In this document: in pieces, positions 16,969-26,069 of the stretch
Layout: every line of letters starts with the position of its first letter
Numbering within the stretch: position 1 is the first letter of the stretch
Source: Pollutimonas sp036675955
GTDB taxonomy: Bacteria > Pseudomonadota > Gammaproteobacteria > Burkholderiales > Burkholderiaceae_B
Reading direction: 5' to 3'
Assembly (NCBI GenBank): GCA_036675955.1
Contig: JAKFDW010000436.1
Location: forward strand, 1-30,722
Length of the DNA: 30,722 nt
The notes under the pieces: model-generated
The model's input: only the letters and a program-made list of their open reading frames with translations
Told to the model about the DNA's origin: nothing
Databases searched by the model: none
Position numbers and translations under genes: made by a program

Positions 16969-19536
16969 ATGCGGCACAACAAGTGTTGGGCGATTATCGG
17001 AGCGGCTGCCCTGTTGCTTGTAGCTTGTCTGAGCACGGCCTCAGCTTCGCTGCCCACCCGGGTAGTGCGTGTAGGCGTCTACGACAACGCCACCACTGCG
17101 TCGCTCGCGAATCGACACCAACCCGCGGCCGTTCTCGGCAAGTTGCTCGCCGCGGTGGCAAATGAAGAAAACTGGACGCTGGAAGAAATACGGTGCGCCT
17201 GGCATGTATGTCTTGCAGCGCTCGATAGCGGAAAAATCGACCTCCTGCCTGACATGGCGCCATCATCGACCAGGGCAACCCGCTACGACTTCAGCCAAGT
17301 GCCGGCCTTGCGCAGTTGGACACAGGTCTATGAGCGCCGCAATGGGCCGGTCCGGTCGGTGCGCGATCTTTCCGACAAGCGTATTGCCGTTCTGCCGGAC
17401 TCCGTCCAGTACGACGACCTGGCGGTCGTGGCGTCCGGCTTTGGCGTCAATTTGAATTTGGTGAATGCCGAAACACTGGATGGCGCCTTCTCCATGGTTG
17501 CACAAGGACAAGCCGATGCGGTCGCATCCAGCCATTATCTTGGCGGCATGTATGCCGCGGAACACGGCCTGGTTCCAACGCCTATCAACTTCCGTCCTTC
17601 GGAACTGTTCTATGCCACCGGCAAAGGCCGCAATGCGGACCTGCTGGCCGCAATCGACCAGCATCTGCAACAGTGGCAACGCAGTCCGGGCTCGACTTAT
17701 TATCAAGTGCTTGAGCAATGGAGCCCCGCCACTCCGTCGTCCGCCGCCATTCCGCCTGCGTTCTGGTGGGCAATCGCAGCCCTTGTCAGCCTATTATTGA
17801 CCGCGCTGGCGGCCGCCTTCCTGCTCAGGGCGCGAATTTCGCGCCAGACCCGCAACCTGAAGGCCAGCGAGGCCAGACTCAATACCATCCTGGACAGTGT
17901 GGACGCTCATATCTATATCAAAGATTGCAATCTGCGCTATGTCTATGGCAATCGGCGGGTTTGCGATCTCTTCGGCACCACGCCGGAAAAGCTGATCGGC
18001 TCCACGGACGGCGACTTCTTCGACCGGCACTCGCACGCATTGCTGCGCAAAAACGATCTGCGGGTGACCGAGCATGGCGAACGCGTGGTTAGCGAAGAGA
18101 ATAATATTACGACCAACGGCAAGACTATTGAGACCATTCTGTCGATCAAGATTCCGCTACGCAATTCGGAAGGCGATGTTGAAGCGCTTTGCGGTATTTC
18201 CACCGACATAACGGCGCTACGCTCCACCCAAAGGACGGCGCACCAACTGGCCTTCTACGATCCGCTGACCGGACTTCCCAATCGCCGACTGCTGCTGGAT
18301 TCCATCGACCGCATTCTCGAGGAAGCGAAACAGCAAGCTCGCATAGGTGCATTGCTCTTCGTGGACCTTGATCATTTCAAGCGCATCAACGACGCACGCG
18401 GGCACGAGGTCGGGGACGCCGTCTTGTGCAACGTGGCGCAACGATTGAAGGACACATTCCCCGCCACCGATGTCGTGGCCCGCATAGGCGGCGACGAATT
18501 CGTGGTATTGCTGGACTTCGCCAGCCACACCCTGGAAGAAGGAAAAGACAGAGCCATCGCGGCCGCGGGGATGGTGCGAACCACACTGGCTCAGCCCATA
18601 CTCATCAAAAACCATGAGTATCTGGTGGGAGGCAGCATAGGAGCAACCTTGCTGACGCCAGACAGCCAGTCCACCGCGGACGTGTTGCGCGAAGCCGATA
18701 CCGCCATGTACCGGGCCAAGGAGGCGGGTCGAAACCGCGTCGCCTTCTATGAAAGCAGCATGCACAAAGACGTCGAGGATCGCCTTGCTTTGGAGCACGA
18801 CATGAGCCAGGCGATAGGCACCGACCAATTCGAGCTGCAAATACAAGCCCAGTGGGACAACGCCGGCCGTGTCGTAGGCGCGGAGTTGCTGATGCGCTGG
18901 AATCATCCTGAGCGCGGCCCCATTTCACCGGACGTCTTTATTCCCATTGCCGAAGATAGCGGCATCATCGTGGCGCTGGGCGATTGGGCCTTGCGTGAGA
19001 CCTGCGCGATGCTCTTGCAGATCAAGCAGGCCGGGAAGCGATACCCGCTGTCCATCAACGTAAGTCCGCGCCAGTTCAGGCAGGCCGATTTCGTGAGGAG
19101 GGTCCAGCAGATTCTGCACGAATCGGGCGCTCCGCCCGATCAGTTGATCTTCGAGGTGACCGAGGGCGTGCTTATCGACGACCTGCAAGGATCGATAGAC
19201 CGCATGACGGAGCTCAACGACCTGGGCCTCAGGTTCTCGATCGACGATTTCGGCACGGGGTATTGCAGCCTTGCCTACCTGAAGCGACTGCCCCTGTACG
19301 AACTGAAGATAGACGAATGCTTCATCCGCGACACGCCGGCAAACAGCGACGATGTTGCGATCGTCAAACTGATTCTTGCCATGGCCAGGCAATTGAACCT
19401 GCAAGTGGTGGCCGAAGGTATCGAAAACCATGAACAAGCCGAATTCCTGGTCAAGAACAACTGCGATGCCATGCAAGGCTTTCTGTTCTCGCGTCCGATG
19501 GCAATCGCCGACTGGTTAAGCAAGAAAGCCGCCTAG
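16969..19536 (+). CDS. Membrane c-di-GMP signalling protein: SBP-like sensor, PAS, GGDEF, EAL
   Basis: 855 residues. An N-terminal signal segment (about 1-27) is followed by a periplasmic amino-acid-binding-protein-like domain (about 30-245), a membrane helix (265-287), a PAS domain (about 298-410), GGDEF (about 415-570) and EAL (about 590-840). GGDEF is intact (GGDEF at 507-511), but the inhibitory I-site RxxD five residues upstream reads PATD, so product inhibition is probably lost. The EAL domain keeps E639 (in GAELLMRW), INVSPRQF, DDFGTGY (D759, D760), LKID and AEGIE, so it should be an active phosphodiesterase. The start at 16969 has only a weak ribosome site. It is divergent from the TAXI receptor gene. 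The sensor suggests that a small extracellular solute tunes c-di-GMP. Confidence 0.93.
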   Translation: MRHNKCWAIIGAAALLLVACLSTASASLPTRVVRVGVYDNATTASLANRHQPAAVLGKLLAAVANEENWTLEEIRCAWHVCLAALDSGKIDLLPDMAPSSTRATRYDFSQVPALRSWTQVYERRNGPVRSVRDLSDKRIAVLPDSVQYDDLAVVASGFGVNLNLVNAETLDGAFSMVAQGQADAVASSHYLGGMYAAEHGLVPTPINFRPSELFYATGKGRNADLLAAIDQHLQQWQRSPGSTYYQVLEQWSPATPSSAAIPPAFWWAIAALVSLLLTALAAAFLLRARISRQTRNLKASEARLNTILDSVDAHIYIKDCNLRYVYGNRRVCDLFGTTPEKLIGSTDGDFFDRHSHALLRKNDLRVTEHGERVVSEENNITTNGKTIETILSIKIPLRNSEGDVEALCGISTDITALRSTQRTAHQLAFYDPLTGLPNRRLLLDSIDRILEEAKQQARIGALLFVDLDHFKRINDARGHEVGDAVLCNVAQRLKDTFPATDVVARIGGDEFVVLLDFASHTLEEGKDRAIAAAGMVRTTLAQPILIKNHEYLVGGSIGATLLTPDSQSTADVLREADTAMYRAKEAGRNRVAFYESSMHKDVEDRLALEHDMSQAIGTDQFELQIQAQWDNAGRVVGAELLMRWNHPERGPISPDVFIPIAEDSGIIVALGDWALRETCAMLLQIKQAGKRYPLSINVSPRQFRQADFVRRVQQILHESGAPPDQLIFEVTEGVLIDDLQGSIDRMTELNDLGLRFSIDDFGTGYCSLAYLKRLPLYELKIDECFIRDTPANSDDVAIVKLILAMARQLNLQVVAEGIENHEQAEFLVKNNCDAMQGFLFSRPMAIADWLSKKAA

Positions 19537-19540
19537 CGAA

Positions 19541-19948
19541 TCAGGCGCGCACGTACTTGAAAGTCCCCACGGCGGTCGCCAGCAGCTCGATCTCGTCCAG
19601 CCAAACTTCGGCCCGCGCGAAGAAAACGCTGCGTCCCTTGCGTACGATATAGCCTTTTGCCACCAGCGTCGTACCTTCGCCGCTGCTCAGGAAATTGGTC
19701 GTCAGCGAAAGCGTAAGGCTGCGCAGTGCGGGCTCGCCGGGCGCGGAATAGAGCCCGCAATACCCACAGACCGAATCGAGCAGAGTGCATATCACGCCGC
19801 CGTGAATGCGGCCGGTACGATTGCCCAGGTCGGGAGAGGTATCGAGGCGCATCTCGGCATAGCCGGCCGACCACTCGGTAAGCTGTATACCAAGGCGCTC
19901 GAGGAATGGATTATTGATGGGAATGGAAGCAAGGGCAAGGTCAGTCAT
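19541..19948 (-). CDS. PaaI/YbgC-like hotdog-fold thioesterase
   Basis: The 135-residue protein has the hotdog signature GRIHGGVICTLLDSVCG, with H49-G50-G51, D58 on the helix and N43 just before, the usual PaaI-type active-site layout. It also has the second-half strands TTNFLSSGEGTTLVAKGYIVRKGRSVFFARAEV. Such proteins hydrolyse acyl-CoA thioesters in the cytoplasm, often aryl- or short acyl-CoA; the substrate here is unknown. It is convergent with the GGDEF-EAL gene (four-base gap) and lies 87 bases after the GAF gene on the same strand, so it may be the last gene of the gamma-glutamyltransferase operon. Confidence 0.9.
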   Translation of the reverse strand: MTDLALASIPINNPFLERLGIQLTEWSAGYAEMRLDTSPDLGNRTGRIHGGVICTLLDSVCGYCGLYSAPGEPALRSLTLSLTTNFLSSGEGTTLVAKGYIVRKGRSVFFARAEVWLDEIELLATAVGTFKYVRA

Positions 19949-20035
19949 GAAGATCGGGCGAAAATCGAAATAGGAAGAACATCAAGCATAAACGAGTTCG
20001 CCATGGCCTTGTTCTGAAGCGCACTCACTGAGGCT

Positions 20036-20542
20036 TCAATCCCCTTCCTGTCCTGGAAGATCCATGAAGCCCGGTGTCGCCAGCAGCGCAGCCAATTGGG
20101 CGCATTCAAGCTTGGCCGGCTGTATGCTGGGGTCTTGCATCAGGAAATTGATCGTGCCCAGGCATGTGTCGCGCGCCACGACAGGCACGTTGATTACCGA
20201 TTGCAAGCCGAGTGCCCGGATCGCCTCGAAATCGTCAAACGATTCCCGAATGCTTGCCGCGCCTTCACCCACGAATATGCGCCGCTCGAGCAACACATGC
20301 TTTCCCCAGGGCGTGCCGGCCTTGTCCTTGCTGCCCCCAACCGGATAGGCGGCGGGATTGGAACTATAGAGCCGCACTACCCGCTGCCTGGCCGCGTCGA
20401 ACCTGTTTACGGTGCACAGGCTCTGACGCAAGAAGGAAAAGGCATATTGATCCACGGCGGCGAACAATTCGTGAGGATTCTTGCTGTTTGCGGCCAGCGC
20501 AACGGCATCTATGCCGCCGAACAACTTGATATCGGATTGCAT
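20036..20542 (-). CDS. Small GAF-domain protein
   Basis: The 168-residue protein is essentially one GAF domain. It has an N-terminal helix pair (AVDQYAFSFLRQSLCTVNRFD), the core VVRLYSSNPAAYPVGGSKDKAG, the DFEAIRALGLQSVINVPVVARDTCLGTINFL strands and a final helix. GAF domains bind small ligands, nucleotides or act as redox sensors; no output domain is attached. C181-like residues in RDTCLG and AKLECAQ are visible, but no clear redox pair. The ATG at 20542 is chosen because the upstream frame runs into the Bug gene. It follows the Bug gene by 16 bases and so belongs to the ggt-bug operon. Function is otherwise unknown. Confidence 0.78.
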   Translation of the reverse strand: MQSDIKLFGGIDAVALAANSKNPHELFAAVDQYAFSFLRQSLCTVNRFDAARQRVVRLYSSNPAAYPVGGSKDKAGTPWGKHVLLERRIFVGEGAASIRESFDDFEAIRALGLQSVINVPVVARDTCLGTINFLMQDPSIQPAKLECAQLAALLATPGFMDLPGQEGD

Positions 20543-20558
20543 GGACTGTGAATCTTCG

Positions 20559-21530
20559 CTATTCAATCTTGATGCCGAGGTCACGCACGATCTTGCTGTA
20601 TTTATCGGCGTCGAGCGCGAGATCGGCTGCAAATTGCTCGGGAGTGCTTTCCAGAAGCTGGACCGCCATTGCTTCCATCTTCTCGACAACCTCCGGCCTC
20701 TTCAGCGCTTTATTGATTTCGGCATTCAGTCGGGCCACAAGCTCCGGCTGCATGCCGGCAGGGCCGAATACGCCATACCATACCGCCAGTTCGTAGCCAG
20801 GCAGCGTTTCCGCCACCGTCGGCACCTCGGGCAACATCGGCGAGCGCGTTGCTTCTGTTACAGCAAGCAGCTTCAGCTTGTTGTCTTTCACGAAAGGAAG
20901 CGATTGCGTACCCGCGGTGAACAGCAGCTTCGTCTGACCGCCTACGGTATCGACGACGGCGGGTGCTCCGCCGCGGTAAGGAATATGCAGCATCTCAATA
21001 CCTGCCGCCTTTTCGAACATGGCGGCGCTAAGGTGATTGGTGGAACCGGCTCCTGCCGAGGCATAGGCAATCGCACCCGGGTGTTCCTTGGCGTATGCAA
21101 TGAATTCGGTCACATTGCTGGCAGGTATGGATGGGTTGATTACCATTGTGTTGGTGACCAGCGCCACCTTGGCGATAGGCGTGAAGTCTTTGACGCCATC
21201 GAACGGCATGGTGCTATAGAGCGCCTGATTCATGGTGTGAGTGCTCATCGAACCCACCAATAGCGTATAGCCATCGGGCTTGGCTTTCGCGACAAGATTC
21301 GACCCGATGTTCCCGGCAGCACCCGACCGGTTCTCGACCACCAGGGGCTGGCCGAGGACTTTGGTAAGTTGCTCGGACAAAAGCCGGGCCAGAATATCGG
21401 TGGATCCTCCGGCGGCCCACGGAACGACCAGCGTAATCGGTTTTTCAGGCCAGGCGGCGTTGGCTATGGGAGAATAAGCAGCGAGCAGGCCCAGAGCTGC
21501 GTAGAAAGTTTTGCGTAAGAACGAGAACAT
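20559..21530 (-). CDS. Bug-family (TTT) periplasmic solute-binding protein 1
   Basis: The 323-residue protein has a signal peptide (basic MFSFLRK, hydrophobic core, cleavage after PIANA) followed by WPEKPITLVVPWAAGGSTD, the diagnostic beginning of Bug/TctC receptors. It also has VENRSGAAGNIG, KAKPDGYTLLVG, YRGGAPAVVDTVGGQ and VPTVAET, all family features. Bug receptors bind carboxylates or amino acids; no TctA/TctB permease is encoded nearby, which is common for orphan Bug proteins. It lies 69 bases after the gamma-glutamyltransferase gene, so a role in capturing a gamma-glutamyl compound, pyroglutamate or glutamate is plausible but inferred from position only. Confidence 0.93.
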   Translation of the reverse strand: MFSFLRKTFYAALGLLAAYSPIANAAWPEKPITLVVPWAAGGSTDILARLLSEQLTKVLGQPLVVENRSGAAGNIGSNLVAKAKPDGYTLLVGSMSTHTMNQALYSTMPFDGVKDFTPIAKVALVTNTMVINPSIPASNVTEFIAYAKEHPGAIAYASAGAGSTNHLSAAMFEKAAGIEMLHIPYRGGAPAVVDTVGGQTKLLFTAGTQSLPFVKDNKLKLLAVTEATRSPMLPEVPTVAETLPGYELAVWYGVFGPAGMQPELVARLNAEINKALKRPEVVEKMEAMAVQLLESTPEQFAADLALDADKYSKIVRDLGIKIE

Positions 21531-21599
21531 TTTTTATACACCTTTAGTGAACAGGTAGCGAAAGAATTCCGGCATGGCGGCCTGGGTGCTGCGGCCGCA

Positions 21600-23438
21600 T
21601 CAGCGCCCCACCGCGTAGCCCTGCATTCCACGGGCATTGGCGCCCGCGCGCAGAAGCAGGCTGCCGCCTGGCGTTGTTTCGCGGGTACATGCGCTGATCC
21701 GGCCTTCAGACCATGCCCCGCCTACCACCACGTCATGGCCGGCAAGTTTCAGCTGTTGCAATGTTTCGGCCGGGAAGCGCGACTCGACGACCAGACGATT
21801 TTCCTTGACCGATCGTGGCCAGAATGACGCCGGATAGTGTTCGATATGCCAGGATGGCGCGTCGATGGCTTCCTGCAGGTTCATGCCCAGCACGCAATGA
21901 CGCAGAAAGAACGACACGGTCCATTGATCCTGCTGATCGCCGCCCGGCGTGCCAAAAGCCATGTAGGGCTCGCCGTCGCGCAAGACCATTCCTGGAGACA
22001 GCGTGGTGTTGGGGCGTTTTCCAGGCTGGAGATAGCCCGGCGTGCCTTCATCCAGCCACGTCATTTGCAGGCGGGTGTTGATGGAGAAGCCCAGCCCGGG
22101 GACAACAGGGCTGGAAGACAGCCAGCCGCCCGAGGGCGTTGCGGCGACCATGTTCCCGTCTTTGTCTATGACGTCCAGATGGCATGTATCGCCGACGAAT
22201 ATTTCCCGCTCGGCCCAGGTGTCGACCGGCGGCAAGTCGGCAAAAGTGGGTTCGCCCAGGCCAAAGCGCCCGTCGGAACCGGACAGCGCGCGCTCGGCCG
22301 CCTTCAGGTCCGGCAGTAACGGTACGCGGCCCAGCGGATGGCCCGGGTTTATCGATGTGGACGCTTTCGCTCCGATCGCTTTTATACGCTCCCGGGCATA
22401 TTCGTCCGACAATAGCGTGGCCGTCGGGACGTCTACATAATCGGGGTCGCCATACCAGGCCAGACGGTCGGCCATGGCGAGCTTGGTGACCTCTGCAATG
22501 CGATGCACGAACTCGGCCGAATCGGCCGCGTGCGACCCGATGTCCATGTGCCGCAACATGGCCAGTTGCTGCAGAAAGACCGGGCCCTGGGACCAGGGAC
22601 CGCATTTGGCAACGGTGTAGCGGCCGAAATCCGCGAGCAACGGCTCTTCGTAAGTCGCCCGCCAATCAGCCATATCGGAACGCCGCAGCAAACCCGTATG
22701 CAGTTCGCCGGTGCAGTCGCGCACCGCTTCATTAGTATAGAAGTCGTCGATGGCCTCGGCGACGAATCCGCGATACCAAAGGCCTAACGCGGCGTCTATC
22801 CTGGATTTCCGGTCGGCTCCGTTAGCGTTGGCCTCGGTGACGATACGCGTATACGTGGACGCGAGCGCGGCATTGCGAAACAAGCCGCCCACCGATGGTA
22901 CGCGCCCGTCGGGCAGCCAGACCTCTGCGGAGCTCTGCCATTCCTGGCGAAACAGGGTCTCAACCGCCACGATGGCCTGCACGACCCGCGGCACCAGCGG
23001 AAAACCCTTGTTCGCGTATTCTATGGTCGGCGCCAGGACGTCTTCGAGTTCCCAGGTGCCATAATCGCGCAGCATCGTCAGCCAAGCGCCGAAGGCTCCG
23101 GGCACTGTCGCAGGAAGCAGGCCTGTGCCGGGTACCAATTCCAGCCCCTTATCGCGAAAATAGGAAGGCGTAGCAAGGGCCGGCGCCGGGCCTTGCCCGC
23201 ACAGCACACGCATGCGGCGCTCTTCCTGGCTCCAGATCAAAATGGGCACCTCGCCGCCTGGACCGTTGAGGTGGGGCTCGACCAGCTGAAGCATGAAGCC
23301 GCCTGCGACAGCGGCGTCAAACGCGTTGCCGCCGCGCTCCAATACCGACATCGCCACCTGCGATGCGAGCCAGTGCGTGGATGCCACCACACCGAAAGTG
23401 CCGCGCAATTCGGGCCGTGTCGTAAAAGAGTCCGGCAT
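21600..23438 (-). CDS. ggt: Gamma-glutamyltransferase (Ntn-hydrolase family), cytoplasmic form
   Basis: About 612 residues from the ATG at 23438. ASTHWLASQVAMSVLERGGNAFDAAVAGG is the conserved beginning of the large subunit. The autoprocessing nucleophile is T418 in GDTCHLDVIDKDGN, and SGGWLSSSP and GTPGGD complete the gamma-glutamyl site. The usual motif TTHxS reads TCHLD here. No signal peptide is present, unlike typical periplasmic E. coli Ggt, so a cytosolic gamma-glutamyl hydrolase of the YwrD or acylase-like subgroup is possible. A -10-like TATACT at 23472-23477 upstream of the chosen ATG argues against the longer frame to 23510. It leads an operon with the Bug receptor and GAF genes and is divergent from a LysR regulator. 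Confidence 0.9.
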   Translation of the reverse strand: MPDSFTTRPELRGTFGVVASTHWLASQVAMSVLERGGNAFDAAVAGGFMLQLVEPHLNGPGGEVPILIWSQEERRMRVLCGQGPAPALATPSYFRDKGLELVPGTGLLPATVPGAFGAWLTMLRDYGTWELEDVLAPTIEYANKGFPLVPRVVQAIVAVETLFRQEWQSSAEVWLPDGRVPSVGGLFRNAALASTYTRIVTEANANGADRKSRIDAALGLWYRGFVAEAIDDFYTNEAVRDCTGELHTGLLRRSDMADWRATYEEPLLADFGRYTVAKCGPWSQGPVFLQQLAMLRHMDIGSHAADSAEFVHRIAEVTKLAMADRLAWYGDPDYVDVPTATLLSDEYARERIKAIGAKASTSINPGHPLGRVPLLPDLKAAERALSGSDGRFGLGEPTFADLPPVDTWAEREIFVGDTCHLDVIDKDGNMVAATPSGGWLSSSPVVPGLGFSINTRLQMTWLDEGTPGYLQPGKRPNTTLSPGMVLRDGEPYMAFGTPGGDQQDQWTVSFFLRHCVLGMNLQEAIDAPSWHIEHYPASFWPRSVKENRLVVESRFPAETLQQLKLAGHDVVVGGAWSEGRISACTRETTPGGSLLLRAGANARGMQGYAVGR

Positions 23439-23518
23439 GTTGGTATAACCAGGAAGGTACAAGACAGATCCAGTATATCGGCTAAAAATAACCACAGTGA
23501 GCATTTTCATGATAAATA

Positions 23519-23536
23519 CATAACCATACAGTTATG
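23519..23536. promoter_or_regulatory. Inverted repeat between ggt and the LysR gene
   Basis: Perfect dyad CATAAC-N6-GTTATG, centred 25 bases before the lysR start codon and about 90 bases before ggt. AT-rich dyads at this place are typical recognition-half sites of LysR regulators. The T and A are 12 bases apart rather than the usual 11. Confidence 0.45.
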
Positions 23537-23552
23537 ACGAATCCGGACGATC

Positions 23553-24509
23553 ATGCCTAGTTCCCTTTCCAGGACACTCACTGCCAGACTGAAGATGCGC
23601 CACCTCGTATTGCTGAACAATATCCAGCGCTACGGATCGCTCAGCCGCCTTGCCGACGCCACCGGCATCAGTCAACCGGCCGCCACCAAAGCGCTCGCAG
23701 AAATTGAAGACATTTTCGAGGCCTCGTTATTTGTACGTGCCGGGCGGGGGCTGCAACCCACTAAGCTCGGCCAGCTTGCCATAACCAAGGCACGCCACAT
23801 GCTTCAAGAGGTGGACGCATGGGCGGTGGAGATGAACGCCGTGCGCGACGGGCGGACGGCACACTTGCATATCGGCGCGACACCGTATGTTCCCAGCGAA
23901 TTGCTTACCCAGGCGGTCATGCAGCTGTATGAACGCCACAACGTCGCCATTGCAATAAAGCGGGCCACTACAGATGAATTAGTGCGTTCGCTTCATGATC
24001 GCGAAATAGACTGCGTGATCGGACGGTCTTCGGCCATTTCAGGTATGAACGACCTCTGGCATGAAGTGCTTTATACGCAGCGGCCCGTGCTGATCGGGCA
24101 TGAAAAACTGGCCAACCGGCTCAGGCAGCTGAACTATAGCTGGCGCGAACTGGCATCGATGAAATGGATATTGCCTTCAGCGTCCACCCCTGTGGGAGCG
24201 AAAGTGGCCGAGATGTTCAACCAGTCGCAGGTGCGACCTCCCGTGCCCGTCATAGAAACATACTCGGTCGACATCATTCACGGAATACTGAGCGCGAACG
24301 ACAGCATTGTTTCCATCGTTCCTGCGGGCATCGCGGCCGACTTGATCCGGCGAGGAGGAATTGCGGCGATTCCGTGGCGGATGGACTGGGAGCTGCCCCC
24401 CATCAGCCTGATACGGCGGGTACGGTCGTCCCCCCTGGATACCGAGGAAAAATTCGCCAGCATCTTGCGCTCATTGTGCGTGCCGACCAAGCATGGGTCC
24501 GATACTTAG
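23553..24509 (+). CDS. LysR-family transcriptional regulator
   Basis: The 318-residue protein has an N-terminal winged helix-turn-helix (about 14-75). LVLLNNIQRYGSLSRLADATGISQPAATKALAEIE is typical LysR HTH sequence, and LFVRAGRGLQPTKLGQ marks the wing. It is followed by a linker helix and an effector-binding domain of periplasmic-binding type (about 95-300). It is divergent from ggt with 114 bases between start codons, the classic arrangement for a regulator of the neighbouring operon and of itself. The 3' end overlaps the 3' end of rmuC by three to four bases (convergent). The coinducer is not identifiable. Confidence 0.93.
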   Translation: MPSSLSRTLTARLKMRHLVLLNNIQRYGSLSRLADATGISQPAATKALAEIEDIFEASLFVRAGRGLQPTKLGQLAITKARHMLQEVDAWAVEMNAVRDGRTAHLHIGATPYVPSELLTQAVMQLYERHNVAIAIKRATTDELVRSLHDREIDCVIGRSSAISGMNDLWHEVLYTQRPVLIGHEKLANRLRQLNYSWRELASMKWILPSASTPVGAKVAEMFNQSQVRPPVPVIETYSVDIIHGILSANDSIVSIVPAGIAADLIRRGGIAAIPWRMDWELPPISLIRRVRSSPLDTEEKFASILRSLCVPTKHGSDT

Positions 24510-25933
24510 TCGACTGTATCTGCTTTTCCCGTAGCGCTGATCAGTTCCAGCCTTTCATTTTCAAAATCGGCATGCAACGGCTCCAGTGCGGGCATGGTCT
24601 TGTTTGCTTTGGACGACAGCTCGTTGAAGCGCGATGTCTTTCCGTAAAGCCCCTGCTGCCCGGCCACTGCCTTTACGGTTTCGTTATATTGCCGGCTCAC
24701 GGTATCGAGGTTGGCGCCCAGCTTCTTCAAGCGCTCCGCCACGATGACGACCTGGTTGTAGATTTCTCCGGCACGAGCGCTCAACTCGTGAGCCTGTTCG
24801 TTGCTTCGTGCCACCATCCAGAGATTGGCCACCGTCTTCAGTATGGGCATCAGGGTCGTATGGGAGACCATGATCACGTTGTGCCGATAGCCATAGTCGA
24901 AGAGATCTTTATTATGCTTGAGAGCTTCCATGTAGGCGGGCTCGATGGGCATGAACATCAGTACAAAACTCGGGCTGCGCATGCCCACCAAATTGCTGTA
25001 ATCTTTCCTGCTCAAGTCATCGATATGGTTGCGCACCGCTTTGACGTGCGCGTCCAGGGCCGCCTGCCTCTCGGTTTCGCCGGTTGCAGATATGGCGCGG
25101 TCATAGTCCACCAGGGACACCTTGCTGTCGATCACCATGTGTTTAAGGTCGGGCATTTTGATGACAAAGTCGGGATGGCGGTTATTGCCCAGATCATCCC
25201 TGAAGTGGGCTTGCGCCTGATAGTGGTCGCCGGGCACCAGGCCGGCAAGCTGCAGGGTGCGCTCAAGCTGTACTTCGCCCCAGTTGCCGGTGGTTTTCTT
25301 GTCCCCCTTCAACGCACTGGTCAGGCTGTTGGCCTCGGAACTGATTTTCAGCCCCACCTCCAGCACACGCTTTATTTCCGATCCCAGCGACACATTGCCG
25401 CGCAGCGCTTCGTCGTGCACCTGGTTTATGCGCTTCTGGAAACCATCGATCTGGTCGCGAAAAGGCTTGAGCATGACATCAAGTGAGTTCTGACTATTCT
25501 CGGCAAACATTCTGCCCTTTTCTTCCAGAATCTGATTGGCGAGATTCTGGAACTCCATCCTGAGCTGTTCCCTTGATGTCTCGAGGGATGTCTTCATTTC
25601 CTGAAAACCGGCCAATTTTTCAGAATGCACGGCCTGTAGCTCGGTCATCTCATTACCAAGCTGGGATAAGCGCTGGCGCAGCGCCTGCAGTTCTGTATTT
25701 TTGGCGGCAATATCAGCCCGCGCATCGTCCAGGCGCTCTCGCAAGCCCGCGACCGTAGCTTCGCTGCCCGCCAATTGACGGTCGAGGCGGGAAATCTCAT
25801 CCTGGGCCATGGCCAATTCATCACGAACCGCCCGCAAACCGCGCCGCTCGATCAAAACAGCCACGATAAAGCCGAACAATGCTGCGCCGGCGACCGACAG
25901 CACCATGGCGATTTCCGGGGTAAAGTAACTCAC
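24506..25933 (-). CDS. rmuC: DNA recombination protein RmuC
   Basis: About 475 residues. An N-terminal membrane anchor (about 9-28, MVLSVAGAALFGFIVAVLI) precedes a long coiled coil (about 30-150, heptads rich in L, R, E, Q) and the RmuC domain. That domain contains GNWGEVQLERTLQLAGL, HPDFVIKMPD, IDSKVSLVDYDRA and the FMPIEPAYMEAL block. RmuC limits inversions at short repeats and carries a PD-(D/E)XK-like nuclease core. I choose a GTG at 25933 with AAGGA eight bases upstream; ATG at 25906 is an alternative, and the long frame to 26002 lacks a ribosome site. Confidence 0.92.
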   Translation of the reverse strand: MSYFTPEIAMVLSVAGAALFGFIVAVLIERRGLRAVRDELAMAQDEISRLDRQLAGSEATVAGLRERLDDARADIAAKNTELQALRQRLSQLGNEMTELQAVHSEKLAGFQEMKTSLETSREQLRMEFQNLANQILEEKGRMFAENSQNSLDVMLKPFRDQIDGFQKRINQVHDEALRGNVSLGSEIKRVLEVGLKISSEANSLTSALKGDKKTTGNWGEVQLERTLQLAGLVPGDHYQAQAHFRDDLGNNRHPDFVIKMPDLKHMVIDSKVSLVDYDRAISATGETERQAALDAHVKAVRNHIDDLSRKDYSNLVGMRSPSFVLMFMPIEPAYMEALKHNKDLFDYGYRHNVIMVSHTTLMPILKTVANLWMVARSNEQAHELSARAGEIYNQVVIVAERLKKLGANLDTVSRQYNETVKAVAGQQGLYGKTSRFNELSSKANKTMPALEPLHADFENERLELISATGKADTVD

Positions 25934-26019
25934 AAGTAAATCCTTATCGAAATAGTCTGCGCCGCGGAGACGCAAGGGTACAACGTCATAGCGGGTATGC
26001 ATATGCTCATTTCTGGTGC

Positions 26020-26041
26020 ATATAAAAACATCGTTTTATAT
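26020..26041. promoter_or_regulatory. AT-rich inverted repeat in the rmuC / bug intergenic region
   Basis: Perfect eight-base dyad ATATAAAA-N6-TTTTATAT in the 212-base region between divergent rmuC and the second Bug gene. It could serve as an operator or include promoter -10 elements on either strand. Confidence 0.4.
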
Positions 26042-26069
26042 AGCTGATTGGCATGATAAATTAGTGCTT

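Noticed and set aside
20015..20038. TGAAGC...GCTTCA hairpin at the end of the GAF gene
   Set aside because: Stem of only six pairs with a long loop and no U run, so not convincing as a terminator.
23534..23560. Eight-codon open frame overlapping the lysR start, a possible leader peptide
   Set aside because: No ribosome site and no regulatory codon run; likely chance.
24164..25486. Plus-strand open frame of 440 codons
   Set aside because: Lies antisense to rmuC and overlaps lysR in another frame; low-complexity H/Q/V composition typical of shadow frames.
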